This document shows, piece by piece, positions 1 through 9,332 of a stretch of DNA of 64,000 nucleotides (its first letter is position 1; each line of letters begins with the position of its first letter). The position numbers and the translations under genes were made by a program. The notes beneath the pieces are model-generated. The model did not search any database, had not been told where the DNA came from, and saw nothing but the letters and a program-made list of their open reading frames with translations. The stretch comes from DATKFM01 sp963810485 (lineage in GTDB: Bacteria > Pseudomonadota > Alphaproteobacteria > Dongiales > Dongiaceae): the NCBI GenBank assembly GCA_963810485.1, contig CAWENQ010000004.1, forward strand, positions 186,001-250,000, in the 5' to 3' direction.

Positions 1-110
1 GCGCAGGCATAGTTGATGCCGTTGAAAGACTTTTCCTGGTCTGCCGCCAGCGCCGCGCTCGACAAAACAGCCAGCAGTCCGGCAACGGCAAGATTGATTC
101 CCGCTCGCAT
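1..110 (-). CDS. Exported protein, N-terminus only (cut by window edge)
   Basis: Only the first 36 or so codons are inside the window. The reading frame begins at the ATG whose complement is at 108-110, preceded by a good GGAG ribosome site six bases upstream. The translation starts MRAGINLAVAGLLAVLSS and continues to an ALAAD cleavage site, a typical Sec signal peptide of about 22 residues; the mature part begins DQEKSFNGINYACA. It lies 89 bp downstream of the broken flavin oxidoreductase on the same strand and could be the last gene of that operon. The visible part is too short to name a family. Confidence 0.6.
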   Translation of the reverse strand, partial: MRAGINLAVAGLLAVLSSAALAADQEKSFNGINYAC

Positions 111-198
111 GGCAATCTCCTTTTCGATGGGAAGAGGTGAGCTTAACCGGGCGCTGGCCGCTTTCTGTGGCCGCAACAAGGCGAAATTGGGGCCGAGG

Positions 199-2186
199 CT
201 ACAGCGCCGTCGCGACCTTCAGGCCCTCCAGCACGGCTTCTTCAGCCGTGCGTGGCGTGGCGCAATCGCCGATAAGATGGACTGTCGATTTCAAGACCAG
301 TCGCAAGTTCCGTTTCCAGTTCGGCGACGCGATGCTGCCCATAGGAGGTGACGAGGGTATCAACACCCTCGAGCACGATCGGTTCCCCGCTGGAAGCATG
401 CTGAAAATAGACCGTACTTGCCATCGACGCCGAAGAGCCGCGCATAAGGCACGATCTCGACGCCGAGCTTGTGCAGATGCCGATCCAGCTATCGCGCACA
501 TACTGGGGAGGCGCTGCCCGGCCATGCAGCCGTCGACGCAAAGCCGCACGCGGCAGCCCTGGCGCGCCAGCATCTCGGCCAGGCCCAGGCCGATCCAGTC
601 GGCAGCGCCAATCGGCGATCGACGACGGAAGCGCCGACATTGGCCTCGTTCGCGCAGCACCTGCCAGGCATTGACGACGTGGCCGCGTCGTCGCCGCCTT
701 CGATCTCGGCCATGCGCGGCTTGGCGCCGGTGGCGATGATGACCGCGTCCGGCTTCTCCGCGTTCGACCAGCGCGCGCGTCACCTTGGTGCGCTTCACCA
801 CCTTGGCGCCGGCCAGCTCCATCTCGCGCGTGAGATTGGTGACGATGCCGCCGAACTCGGCGCGGCCCGGGCAGCAATCTGCGCCAGCAGCGCCTGGCCG
901 CCGAGCCGCTCGCTCGCCTCGTAGAGCGTCACGTCATGGCCGCGCTCGGCCGCGACCGCCGCCGCCTTCATGCCAGCCGGGACCGCCGCCGGCGATCAGG
1001 ATCTTCTTCTTGCGCGCCGCCGGCTTCAGCGTGCCATAGGTCAGCTCGCGCCCCGTCTCCGGATGCTGGATGCAGGAGATCGGATAGCCGAGATGGAAAT
1101 GGCCGATGCAGGCCTGGTTGCAGCCGATGCAGGCGCGGATGTCGTCGAGGCGTCCTGCCTCGCGCCTTGTCGGCCATCTCCGGATCGCAGATCATGCGCG
1201 CGGGTCATGCCGCACATGTCGGCCTGGCCGGAGGCGATGATCTTCTCGGCGATCCTGCGGCTGGTTGATGCGGCCGGCGACGAACACCGGCCGCCTTCAC
1301 CTTCGCCTTCACCGCGGCGGCGAAGGGCGCGACATAGGCGTTGGCGATCGCCATCGGCGGCGCGATATGCACGGCGCCGCCGATGGCGGCCGACGATCCG
1401 GCGATCACGTTGAAGTAGTCGAGCGACCTTCGGCCTCGAGCGCGACGATGGCTTCCAGCGCTCTCGATTCCTTCAGGCCGTCAGGATCCTGTCTCGTCGC
1501 CGCAGATGCGCAGGCCGCACGACGAAGTCCGCGTCGTCGACATCGCGCGCGGATCGAGGCGATCACCTCGCGCAGGAAGCGCAGCCGGTTCTCGAAGCGG
1601 CCCGCCATATTCGTCGTCGCGCCGGTTGACGCGCGGGATTGAGGAACTGCGCCGGCAGATAGCCATGGCTGGCGACGATCTCGCAGCCATCCAGCCCGGC
1701 GCTGCGCATCCGCCGCGCCGCGGTCGCCATAGCCGTGCGACGATCTCGTCGATCATCGCCTTGGTCATCGGCCGCGGCATGACATGGAAGCGCTCGTTCG
1801 GCACCGCCGACGGCGCGTAGGCGACCGACGATGGAGCCGTCCTGGCTTTCCATGATCTCGCGGCCGGGATGGAACAGCTGCCCGAACAGCTGCAGTCGTG
1901 CTTGTGCACATCTCGGCCAGCTGGCGATAGCCGGGGATGCATTCGTCGGTCGTCGCCATCAGCACATGCGAGGTGTAGAGCGCCGGTCTCATGCACGCCG
2001 GCTACCTGCGCCACGATCAGCCCGGCGCCGCCCTTCGCGCGCGCCTCGTGATAGGCGATCAGCGGCGTCGTTGACGGCATGTCGCCGCGGCAGGCTGGTG
2101 TCATGGCCGGTCGACAGGATGCGGTTCTTGACCGTGACATTGCCGACGGTGACCGGCGAGAACAGGTGCGGGTATTTGACGGGCAT
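199..2186 (-). pseudogene. NADH:flavin oxidoreductase (Old Yellow Enzyme / dienoyl-CoA reductase type), many frameshifts
   Basis: Reading from the ATG at 2186 (MPVKYPHLFSPVTVG) and changing frame repeatedly recovers one continuous homologue of the two-domain FMN/4Fe-4S/FAD oxidoreductases related to 2,4-dienoyl-CoA and trimethylamine dehydrogenase enzymes. Recognisable pieces in order are NRILSTGHDT, the EARAKGGAGLIV segment, NERFHVMP, the barrel segment with GLDGCEIVASHGY, the NRRDDEYGG and FENRLRFLREV signatures, and the C-terminal HLIGDCATPRTAEEAV nucleotide-binding end. The total span of about 1.99 kb fits the usual 650-690 residues. At least ten single-base shifts interrupt it, none with a recognisable insertion. 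It follows the aldehyde dehydrogenase by 13 bp, so it is the third gene of that operon. The even spread of the shifts suggests sequence error rather than natural decay. Confidence 0.75.
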
Positions 2187-2199
2187 CTTTGGTGCTCAG

Positions 2200-3714
2200 C
2201 TACTTCCGCGATCCCGGGAAGCTCTCCTTGTCCTTGTAGGGGAACCACCAGAAATCGTGGGCGCTGGCGGCGGGGTCGATCATCGCCAGCTTGGTGTGGC
2301 GGAAGCTGTCGAGGCCTTCGGCGCCGAGCTGGCGTCCCATCCCCGACATCTTGCGGCCGCCGAAGGGTCCGGCGTCGTTGTCCAGCAGCGGCGCGTTGAC
2401 CCAGACCATGCCGGCCTCCAGCTCGTTCACCGCGCGCATACTCTCGTTCAGGTCCGCCGTGTAGATCGTCGAGCCCAGGCCGTACTTCGAACGGTTGGCA
2501 TGAGCCATTGCCTCGTCGAAGCTCTTCACCTTGCAGACCGGCAGCACCGGGCCGAAGCTCTCGATGTTCAGGATCTCCGCCTCCGGCTGCACGCCCACGA
2601 GGACAGTGGCGTCGACGAAGTATCCCTTGTTGAATCCCGACGGACGCCCGCCGCCGATGGCGACCTTGGCGCCCTGGCTGACGGCGCGGGCCAGCAGACC
2701 CTCATAGCGATCGCGTTCCCGCTTCGCGCCCATCGGTCCCATATCCACCTTGTCGAGGCCGTTGCCGATGCGCACCTTCTTCGTCTCCGCCACCACGCGG
2801 TCGACGAATTCGTCATGGACCTTCTCATGGACGTAGAAGCGTTCCGCCGCGGCGCAGACCTGGCCGCAATTCAGATAGGCGCCGAAGGCCGCACCCCGCG
2901 CCGCGATATCCAGCGGCGCCGACGGCATGACGATGAAGGGATCGTTGCCCGACGCCTCGATCAGCACCCGCTTGAACGAGCCGGCGCAGGCCTGCGCCAC
3001 CGCCTGCCCCGTGGCAATGCTGCCGGTGAAGGCCACCATATGGGTGTCCGGGCTGTTGACGAGCTGCTGCCCGACGCGGCCGCCGCCGGTGACGCATTGG
3101 ATGACGCCGGCCGGCAGATGGGCGAAGGCCTCCATGAATTTCAACGTGGTCAGCGAGGTAATCTCCGACGGCTTGATGATCACGGTGTTGCCGCAGGCGA
3201 TCGCCGCCGCCGCTTCCCAGCAGAGCAGGCAGAGCGGATAGTTGAAGGGCAGGATGATGACCACCACGCCCAGCGGTTCCTTGACGGTGAAATGCATCTG
3301 GCCGTCGGTCGCCGGCCCGAGCATCCGCCCGGCTTCATGCCGCGCCACTTCGGCGTAGTAATCCACTGCCGTCGCCGACCACTCCACCTCGTCAGTCGAT
3401 TCCTTGTAGGGCTTGCCCATCTCCCGGGTCATCATCTCGCCCAGCACCGGCTTCAGCGCCCGCATCTTGTGCGCGGCTTCGTGCAACAGCTCGGCGCGGG
3501 TCAGGCTGTTCTTCGTGTTCCAGGTCTTCTGCGCCTTGTTGGCGGCCGCGATCGCCGCGGCGACTTCCGCCTCCGGCGTATCGGCGATCTCGCCGATCTT
3601 GTCCTCGGTCGCGGGATCGCCCACATCCAGGAGCGACGCGGCGGCGCTCTTGCGGAACTCGCCGCCGATGAAGACATGGCGGCTCAGCCGCGTAAGCTCA
3701 TTGAGCGCTGACAT
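2200..3714 (-). CDS. NAD(P)-dependent aldehyde dehydrogenase
   Basis: A 504-residue cytosolic aldehyde dehydrogenase that would oxidise an aldehyde to its acid. The family landmarks are all visible: the PFNYPLCL segment, the VAFTGSIATGQAV nucleotide-binding stretch, the general-base glutamate in LIEASGNDPF, the nucleophilic cysteine in LNCGQVCAAAERFYV (about residue 285), and the C-terminal GGRKMSGMGRQLG. A GGGAG ribosome site precedes the ATG. It sits 41 bp after a class III aminotransferase and 13 bp before a flavin oxidoreductase gene, all on the minus strand, so a transaminase-generated aldehyde is a plausible substrate. The exact substrate cannot be read from the sequence; the motif IEASGNDP differs from the ELGGKNP of well-known family members. 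Confidence 0.9.
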   Translation of the reverse strand: MSALNELTRLSRHVFIGGEFRKSAAASLLDVGDPATEDKIGEIADTPEAEVAAAIAAANKAQKTWNTKNSLTRAELLHEAAHKMRALKPVLGEMMTREMGKPYKESTDEVEWSATAVDYYAEVARHEAGRMLGPATDGQMHFTVKEPLGVVVIILPFNYPLCLLCWEAAAAIACGNTVIIKPSEITSLTTLKFMEAFAHLPAGVIQCVTGGGRVGQQLVNSPDTHMVAFTGSIATGQAVAQACAGSFKRVLIEASGNDPFIVMPSAPLDIAARGAAFGAYLNCGQVCAAAERFYVHEKVHDEFVDRVVAETKKVRIGNGLDKVDMGPMGAKRERDRYEGLLARAVSQGAKVAIGGGRPSGFNKGYFVDATVLVGVQPEAEILNIESFGPVLPVCKVKSFDEAMAHANRSKYGLGSTIYTADLNESMRAVNELEAGMVWVNAPLLDNDAGPFGGRKMSGMGRQLGAEGLDSFRHTKLAMIDPAASAHDFWWFPYKDKESFPGSRK

Positions 3715-3755
3715 TCCTTGGTCTCCCTTAATCGATGGTTTCTTCTGATTAGTGG

Positions 3756-5024
3756 CTACGCCGCGAGCGCCCGCACCTGCTGCGCCGCTTCGCGGAACGC
3801 GGCGCGGGTGATGGCCAGCGCTTCCTCGTCATGGGCGGTGGACAGCAGCGAGCGGCCCCAGGCGCCGGGCTTGGTCATGACGCCCTGGCGGCGCAGCGCC
3901 ATATGCACTTCCGACCAGATGTTCGGCCGAACCAGCTTCACGCCTTCGGCATAGTCCCGCGGCGGCTGGGCCGTGAACCAATAGCCGAACACGCTGCCAT
4001 AGCCTGAGGTGCTGAGCGTCACGCCCTCTGCGGCAAACGCCGCCTCGATGTCGCGCCGCAGCCCATCGCCGCGGGCCACCAGCGCCTTGTAGTCGATCTC
4101 GCCGATCAGGCGCGCGCTCTCCGCCACCGCCGCCGCCATCAGCGGATTGCCGCTATAGGTGCCGGCGCGGGTCACCTTGCCGTTGGTCAACAGCGCCATG
4201 ACCTCCGGCTTGCCGACGACCGCGGCGGCGGGAATTCCGCTGCCGATGGTCTTGCCCAGGGTCGCGAGATCGGGATCGATGCCGAAATGATGGCTGCTCA
4301 GGGCCGGGCTCAGGCGGAATCCCGCCAGCACCTCGTCGGCGATCACCAGCGCCCCATGGCGCCGCGCCGTCTGTTCGAGCGCCTGCAAATAGCCGGGCGC
4401 CGGCGTGATGCAGCCGGCATTGCACATGATCGGCTCGAAGACGACTCCGGCGATATCGGCGCGCTCTCTGAACAGGCGCTCAACGTCGTCGATGTCGTTG
4501 TAGCGCAGCAACACCGTGCGCCCGTTGTCCGGCCGCTCGCCGGCCATCAGCGACTCCGGCGCGCCCACCATGCCGAAGGCCACATCCTCGTACCAGCCGT
4601 CATAGGAACCCGCGAGCTTGGCGATGCGCGAGCGGCCGGTGGCGGCGCGGGCGATCTTGCAGGCGAGATGCACCGCCTCGCTGCCACTGTTGACGAAGCT
4701 CACCTGGGTCAGCGCGCCCGTCAGCTTGGTCAGCGCACGGGCCGCCAGCTCCTCGCCCTCATAGGCGAAGGCCGGCAGCGACCCGTTTGCCACCGCCGCC
4801 TGCGACGCCGCGACCACATCGGGATGGGCATGGCCCAATATGGTGCCGCCGAATCCCAGGGCGAAATCCACATAGCGCCGGCCGGCCTGGTCCCAGAGAT
4901 ACGGCCCCTGCGCCCGCGTCACCTTGAACGGCACGCCGTTGTCGTCGGGCAGCATCCGCGCGGCGCTCGAAATGCCGCCGACAAGCGCCGTTTTCGGCGC
5001 CGCGGCCTTGCGTTCGATGTTCAT
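3756..5024 (-). CDS. Class III (PLP) aminotransferase, glutamate-1-semialdehyde aminomutase-like
   Basis: A 422-residue fold-type I PLP enzyme of the class III (omega) aminotransferase family. It shows NSGSEAVHLACKIARA (phosphate-binding glycine/serine region), the cofactor-binding aspartate in IADEVLAGFR, and the Schiff-base lysine in LATLGKTIGSGIP near residue 257. The overall pattern (FALGFGGTILGHAHPDV, then GTYSGNPLMAAA) resembles glutamate-1-semialdehyde 2,1-aminomutase. Against a haem role, it heads an operon with an aldehyde dehydrogenase and a flavin oxidoreductase; catabolism of an amine or beta-amino acid is more likely. The ATG has a strong GGGAGG ribosome site. It is divergent from purB with 113 bp between them, which should hold both promoters. 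Confidence 0.85.
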   Translation of the reverse strand: MNIERKAAAPKTALVGGISSAARMLPDDNGVPFKVTRAQGPYLWDQAGRRYVDFALGFGGTILGHAHPDVVAASQAAVANGSLPAFAYEGEELAARALTKLTGALTQVSFVNSGSEAVHLACKIARAATGRSRIAKLAGSYDGWYEDVAFGMVGAPESLMAGERPDNGRTVLLRYNDIDDVERLFRERADIAGVVFEPIMCNAGCITPAPGYLQALEQTARRHGALVIADEVLAGFRLSPALSSHHFGIDPDLATLGKTIGSGIPAAAVVGKPEVMALLTNGKVTRAGTYSGNPLMAAAVAESARLIGEIDYKALVARGDGLRRDIEAAFAAEGVTLSTSGYGSVFGYWFTAQPPRDYAEGVKLVRPNIWSEVHMALRRQGVMTKPGAWGRSLLSTAHDEEALAITRAAFREAAQQVRALAA

Positions 5025-5137
5025 GACTGGCCTCCCGTTATCGGGATATGAGCCGACCGCCGAAGCCCTGGCAAGCCGGTTGACTCCCGGCGGCGAGTCG
5101 GGTCCGTTGGCCTGGAAAAACAGCGAAAGCAGGCCCC

Positions 5138-6457
5138 ATGATCCCCCGCTACAGCCGCCCGGAAATGACCAAGATCTGGGAGCCGGAGAACCGCTACCGC
5201 ATCTGGTTCGAGATCGAAGCCCACGCCACCGACGCCCTGGCCGAGCTGGGCGTGGTGCCGAAGGCGGCGGCGGCGAAAATCCGCAAGCGCGCCCGCTGGG
5301 ACGTGGCCCGCATCGACGAGATCGAACGCGAGACCAGGCATGACGTCATCGCCTTCCTGACCAATGTCGCCGAGCATGTGGGCGAGCCCGCGCGCTTCCT
5401 GCATCAGGGCATGACCTCGTCGGACGTGCTGGACACCTGCCTTGCGGTGCAGCTCACCCGGGCGGCCGATCTGCTGCTGAAGGATATGGACGGCCTGCTC
5501 GCAGCGCTGAAGCGGCGTGCCCTTGAACATAAGGTGACTCCCTGCATCGGCCGCAGCCACGGCATCCATGCGGAGCCAACAACCTTCGGCCTGAAGCTCG
5601 CCGGCCACTATGCCGCCTTCGCGCGCGGGCGGGAGCGGCTGGCGCGGGCGCGGGAGGATATCGCCACCTGCGCGATCTCAGGCGCGGTCGGCACCTTCGC
5701 CAACATCGATCCGCGGGTGGAGGAGTATGTCGCGGCCAAGCTCGGCCTGAAGCCCGAGCCGGTCTCCACCCAGATCATTCCCCGCGACCGCCATGCGCAG
5801 TTCTTCGCCACGCTCGGCGTCATCGCCGGCTCGATCGAGAACCTGGCGATCGAGATCCGCCACCTGCAGCGCAGCGAGGTGCGCGAGGCCGAGGAATATT
5901 TCTCGCCGGGCCAGAAAGGCTCGTCGGCGATGCCGCACAAGCGCAATCCCGTGCTGTCGGAGAATCTCACCGGCCTGTCGCGGCTGGTCCGCTCCACGGT
6001 GACGCCGGCGCTGGAGAACATCGCCCTCTGGCATGAGCGCGACATCTCCCACTCGGCCGTCGAGCGGGTCATCGCGCCCGACGCCACCATCGCGCTGGAT
6101 TTCGCGCTGGGGCGCCTCACCGGCCTGATCGAGAGGCTCGTGGTCTATCCCCAGGCCATGCAGCGCAATCTCGACGCGCTCGGCGGCCTGGTTCATTCCC
6201 AGCGGGTGCTGCTGGCGCTGACCCAGGCGGGCCTCAGCCGCGAGGAGGCCTACAGCACCGTGCAGCGCAACGCCATGCAGGCCTGGGAACGGGGCGGCGA
6301 TTTCCGCAAGCTGCTGGAAGCCGATCCCGCGGTCGCAAAGCGCCTGCCGAAGAAGATCCTCGCGGCGCTGTTCGACCTCGCCTACCACAGCAAGCATGTG
6401 GACACGATCTTCGCCCGCGTGTTCGGTGCGGCAAAGAAGAAGAAGGCGAAAAAATAG
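5138..6457 (+). CDS. purB: Adenylosuccinate lyase
   Basis: A 439-residue fumarase/aspartase-superfamily lyase that removes fumarate from SAICAR and from adenylosuccinate in purine synthesis. The N-terminus MIPRYSRPEMTKIWEPENRY, the HEGMTSSD-type segment (here HQGMTSSDVLDT) and the superfamily signature SSAMPHKRNP near residue 262 are diagnostic. Length matches the family. The extreme C-terminus is a lysine cluster, AAKKKKAKK, which many family members lack. In many alphaproteobacteria purB stands next to the ATPase zeta gene and purC; here those follow only after an insertion of about 5 kb. Confidence 0.96.
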   Translation: MIPRYSRPEMTKIWEPENRYRIWFEIEAHATDALAELGVVPKAAAAKIRKRARWDVARIDEIERETRHDVIAFLTNVAEHVGEPARFLHQGMTSSDVLDTCLAVQLTRAADLLLKDMDGLLAALKRRALEHKVTPCIGRSHGIHAEPTTFGLKLAGHYAAFARGRERLARAREDIATCAISGAVGTFANIDPRVEEYVAAKLGLKPEPVSTQIIPRDRHAQFFATLGVIAGSIENLAIEIRHLQRSEVREAEEYFSPGQKGSSAMPHKRNPVLSENLTGLSRLVRSTVTPALENIALWHERDISHSAVERVIAPDATIALDFALGRLTGLIERLVVYPQAMQRNLDALGGLVHSQRVLLALTQAGLSREEAYSTVQRNAMQAWERGGDFRKLLEADPAVAKRLPKKILAALFDLAYHSKHVDTIFARVFGAAKKKKAKK

Positions 6458-6497
6458 CCGCCGGTTCAGCTTCCGCCGCCCGCAAACGGCGTCCTCA

Positions 6498-6511
6498 TTG
6501 ACCTAAATCAA
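6498..6511 (+). promoter_or_regulatory. FNR/DNR-type box upstream of nitric oxide reductase
   Basis: The sequence TTGACCTAAATCAA matches the FNR/DNR/NNR consensus TTGAT-N4-ATCAA with one deviation in the left half (TTGAC). It lies 85 bp before the start codon of the qNOR gene, a normal position for activation by an oxygen- or NO-sensing CRP/FNR-family protein. No such regulator is encoded in the window. Confidence 0.7.
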
Positions 6512-6538
6512 AGCCCGCCATGGGGCCGGCATGTCCTC

Positions 6539-6575
6539 ATGCCGGCAGGTCGGCCGGCAATTCGCCTGCCGGCAT
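6539..6575 (+). promoter_or_regulatory. Inverted repeat in qNOR leader
   Basis: ATGCCGGCAGG (6539-6549) is the exact reverse complement of CCTGCCGGCAT (6565-6575), giving an 11-bp stem with a 15-base loop. It ends nine bases before the GGAG ribosome site (6585-6588) of the qNOR gene and would be in its 5' leader. It has no T-tract, so it is more likely an mRNA-stabilising hairpin or protein-binding palindrome than a terminator. Confidence 0.5.
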
Positions 6576-6595
6576 CCTCCTGTTGGAGCAGTCCC

Positions 6596-8890
6596 ATGGC
6601 GAATATGGCAAGGGCCGGCAGCGATACCCTCTCCTCCTGGTGGAACATCGCGGCGGCCATCACCATGCTGTTCGGCTTCGGTTTCCTCATCCTGATCACC
6701 GTCAAGGCCTATGAAAATGCGCCGCCGATCCCAGCAACCGTGCTCGATCCCGCCGGCGCCGTCCTGTTCACCAGCGACGATGTCGCCGCCGGCCAGCAGG
6801 TGTTCCTGAAGCACGGTCTCATGAACAACGGCACGATCTGGGGCCATGGCGGCTATCTGGGTCCGGATTTTTCCGCGCAGTATCTGCACAACTGGGCGCT
6901 CGACGCGGCGGAACACAACGCGCAGGCGCGTTTCGGGCGGCCCTATGCCGAGCTTTCGCAACCCGATCAGGCCAGCATCGACGGCATGGTTGCCGCGACG
7001 ATGGGGCAGAACAACTATGATGCCGCGACTGGCACGCTGACCCTCGATCCGGCCGGGGCCGAATCGTTCAACCGTCAGATCTCCTACTGGCGGGACTATT
7101 TTGTCCATCCGGCAGGAAATGGCGGGCTCATTGCCCAGGCGGTCTCCGATCCGCAGGAGTTGCGGGAGCTCACGGCTTTCTTTGCCTGGACAGCCTGGGC
7201 CTCGGTCGCCGAGCGGCCCGGCACGTCAAACTCCTACACCAACAACTTCCCCTATGATCCGCTGGCCGGCAACACGCCCACATCCGGCACCCTGATCTAT
7301 AGCGCCATCAGCCTGGTCTTCCTGCTCGGCGGGACGGCGATTGTGCTGCTGGCATTCGGCAAGTTCGACTATCTGGGCTGGCATCGGGCAGATTCACCTC
7401 AGCCGCCCGCGCCGCCCCTGCCGGTGACGGCCGCTCAGCTGGCAACGCTCAAATTCATGGCGATTGCCGCATTGCTTTTCGTCGCGCAGACGCTGATTGG
7501 CGGCGCCGTGGCGCACTACCGCGCCGAGCCGGGCGATTTCTACGGCATCGACCTTTCGGCATACCTGCCCAGCAACCTGCTCCGAACTTGGCATCTGCAA
7601 CTGGCGATTTTCTGGATCGCGACGTCCTATGTCGGCGGCGCGCTTTATGTGGCGGGCATGCTGGGCCGAACCGAACCCGCCGGGCAGCGCCTGGGCATCA
7701 ACCTGCTCTTTGTCGCCGTCGTCGTCGTCGCCGTCGGCAGCCTGCTGGGCGAATGGGCCGGCCTGCTGCAATGGCTCGGTCCGCTCTGGTTCTGGTTCGG
7801 CAATCAGGGCTGGGAATTCCTCGAGCTCGGCCGCGCCTGGCAAATCCTGCTGGCCATCGGCCTGATTTTCTGGTTCTGGCTGCTGTGGCGCAACCTGGCG
7901 CCGGCGCGGCGCGACCCCGAACGGCGCGGCCTGGTCACCTTCTTCCTGATCGCAGCGGCCGCTATTCCCGTGTTCTATCTTCCGGCGCTGTTCTTCGATG
8001 GATCGACGCACTACACGATCGCCGATACTTGGCGGTTCTGGATCATCCATCTGTGGGTCGAGGGTTTCTTCGAGCTCTTCGTCACCGTCATCGTCGCGGT
8101 CATCTTCTACCAGCTCGGCCTGGTGCGGCGGATCACCGCGCTCCGCGCCATCTATCTCGATGTGATCCTGGTTTTCGGCGGCGGCCTGATCGGCACCGGC
8201 CATCACTGGTACTTCACCGGACAGACCGAGTTCAACATGGCGCTGGCGTCGGCGTTCTCGGCGCTCGAAGTCGTGCCGCTCACGCTGCTGACACTCGATG
8301 CCTGGGATTTCGTCACGGTGACCCGCGGCAAGACCGGCGAGCCTTTCAAGCATAAATGGACGTTCTATTTCCTGATGGCCGTCGGTTTCTGGAACTTCAC
8401 CGGCGCCGGCGTTTTCGGCTTCCTCATCAACACGCCGATCGTCAGCTACTTCGAGATGGGCACCAACCTCACGCCCAACCATGGACATGCGGCGATGGTC
8501 GGCGTGTTCGGCATGCTGGGTGTGGCGCTGATGGTGTTTCTGCTGCGGGAAATCGCGGCACCGGCCACCTGGGCGAGGGCCGAAAAATTCGTTCGCTGCG
8601 GCTTCTGGGGCCTCAATATCGGACTCGCCATGATGGTTGTCCTCAGCCTGTTCCCGTCCGGGGTCCTGCAGCTGGCCGACGTGCTCGAGAACGGCTACTG
8701 GCACGCCCGGAGCCTCGCATATACCAGCGGCACGCTGCCGCGGCTCTTCGAATGGCTGCGCCTGCCCGGCGATCTTGTATTCATCCTCCTGGGGGCGCTG
8801 CCCATTCTGATCGCGCTCGGACTCGGCTATCTCGCCCTCTGGCAGGGGCGGCAGCCGGTCGCCGCGGTCAGCCGCGCACCGGCGGAATAG
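6596..8890 (+). CDS. norB: Quinol-dependent nitric oxide reductase (qNOR), single subunit
   Basis: A 764-residue inner-membrane enzyme that reduces NO to N2O with quinol electrons. It has one N-terminal membrane segment, a periplasmic domain of about 200 residues resembling the cytochrome c subunit but without a CXXCH haem site (the mark of qNOR), and then about 13 hydrophobic segments of a haem-copper-oxidase-like core. Histidine/glutamate ligand regions are visible: RTWHLQLAIFW, IIHLWVEGFFELFVT, GTGHHWYFTGQTEFN and NHGHAAMVGVFG. The start at 6596 was chosen over an in-frame ATG 19 codons upstream because GGAG lies seven bases before it and the earlier ATG lies inside the leader hairpin. It is a stand-alone gene with no nitrite reductase or norD/norQ near it, which suggests NO detoxification. 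An FNR-like box lies upstream. Confidence 0.93.
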   Translation: MANMARAGSDTLSSWWNIAAAITMLFGFGFLILITVKAYENAPPIPATVLDPAGAVLFTSDDVAAGQQVFLKHGLMNNGTIWGHGGYLGPDFSAQYLHNWALDAAEHNAQARFGRPYAELSQPDQASIDGMVAATMGQNNYDAATGTLTLDPAGAESFNRQISYWRDYFVHPAGNGGLIAQAVSDPQELRELTAFFAWTAWASVAERPGTSNSYTNNFPYDPLAGNTPTSGTLIYSAISLVFLLGGTAIVLLAFGKFDYLGWHRADSPQPPAPPLPVTAAQLATLKFMAIAALLFVAQTLIGGAVAHYRAEPGDFYGIDLSAYLPSNLLRTWHLQLAIFWIATSYVGGALYVAGMLGRTEPAGQRLGINLLFVAVVVVAVGSLLGEWAGLLQWLGPLWFWFGNQGWEFLELGRAWQILLAIGLIFWFWLLWRNLAPARRDPERRGLVTFFLIAAAAIPVFYLPALFFDGSTHYTIADTWRFWIIHLWVEGFFELFVTVIVAVIFYQLGLVRRITALRAIYLDVILVFGGGLIGTGHHWYFTGQTEFNMALASAFSALEVVPLTLLTLDAWDFVTVTRGKTGEPFKHKWTFYFLMAVGFWNFTGAGVFGFLINTPIVSYFEMGTNLTPNHGHAAMVGVFGMLGVALMVFLLREIAAPATWARAEKFVRCGFWGLNIGLAMMVVLSLFPSGVLQLADVLENGYWHARSLAYTSGTLPRLFEWLRLPGDLVFILLGALPILIALGLGYLALWQGRQPVAAVSRAPAE

Positions 8891-9332
8891 AGGTTCGCCC
8901 CGGGCGGCGGCGCGTGCGGCAGAGTGACGCGTGAGCAGGCGAAATCCGGCAAGCCGCCCCATCCGCAGCAGAGAAACTCCGCTTGCTGGCGCATTTTTAG
9001 TAAACGCGCCTGCCTGTTCCCGGCACTAGGTTGTGGTACGAATCACAAATTCCCGCTAAAATTGCCGCGAATAATGTCGCTGTAGACAGCAATACCGGTC
9101 TCATCCGTGACATCCGGTTGCGCAGCTCCGGTCGCGCAGGCGGGAAACGATTTTGCGTTGGTTAACATTCCCACGGCGAAAGCGACAAGTTTCGCCAAAT
9201 TTCCGCACCGTGGAAACCATCCTGCTCGGGATGTCCGGAAACTCCGATTAACTCTAGAACCCCATCAATATTTAAGCCTCGCCTGATAGAAAACCGGTAA
9301 CAACCCTTGCCGTAGCGCAGCGTCAACAGAAC
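8891..9332. other. Intergenic region between qNOR and PAS gene
   Basis: These 442 bp hold no convincing coding sequence. Visible items are the CRP-like palindrome at 9032-9047 and a 7-bp stem GGCGAAA (9175-9181) / TTTCGCC (9190-9196). The second half is relatively AT-rich and probably carries the promoter of the PAS protein gene. No clear terminator with a T-tract follows qNOR. Confidence 0.5.
9032..9047 (+). promoter_or_regulatory. CRP-like palindrome
   Basis: TGTGGTACGAATCACA reads as TGTGG-N6-TCACA, one base from the CRP consensus TGTGA-N6-TCACA, and is embedded in the wider inverted repeat TTGTG/CACAA (9031-9048). It lies 286 bp before the PAS gene start, which is rather far for direct control, and 142 bp after the qNOR stop. 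Confidence 0.35.

Noticed and set aside
199..2186. Reading the individual short frames as separate small genes.
   Set aside because: Joined across frame changes they give one continuous flavin oxidoreductase of normal length, so they are fragments of a single gene.
1831..3711. A 626-codon plus-strand frame.
   Set aside because: Antisense shadow of the aldehyde dehydrogenase and the broken flavin oxidoreductase; no family resemblance.
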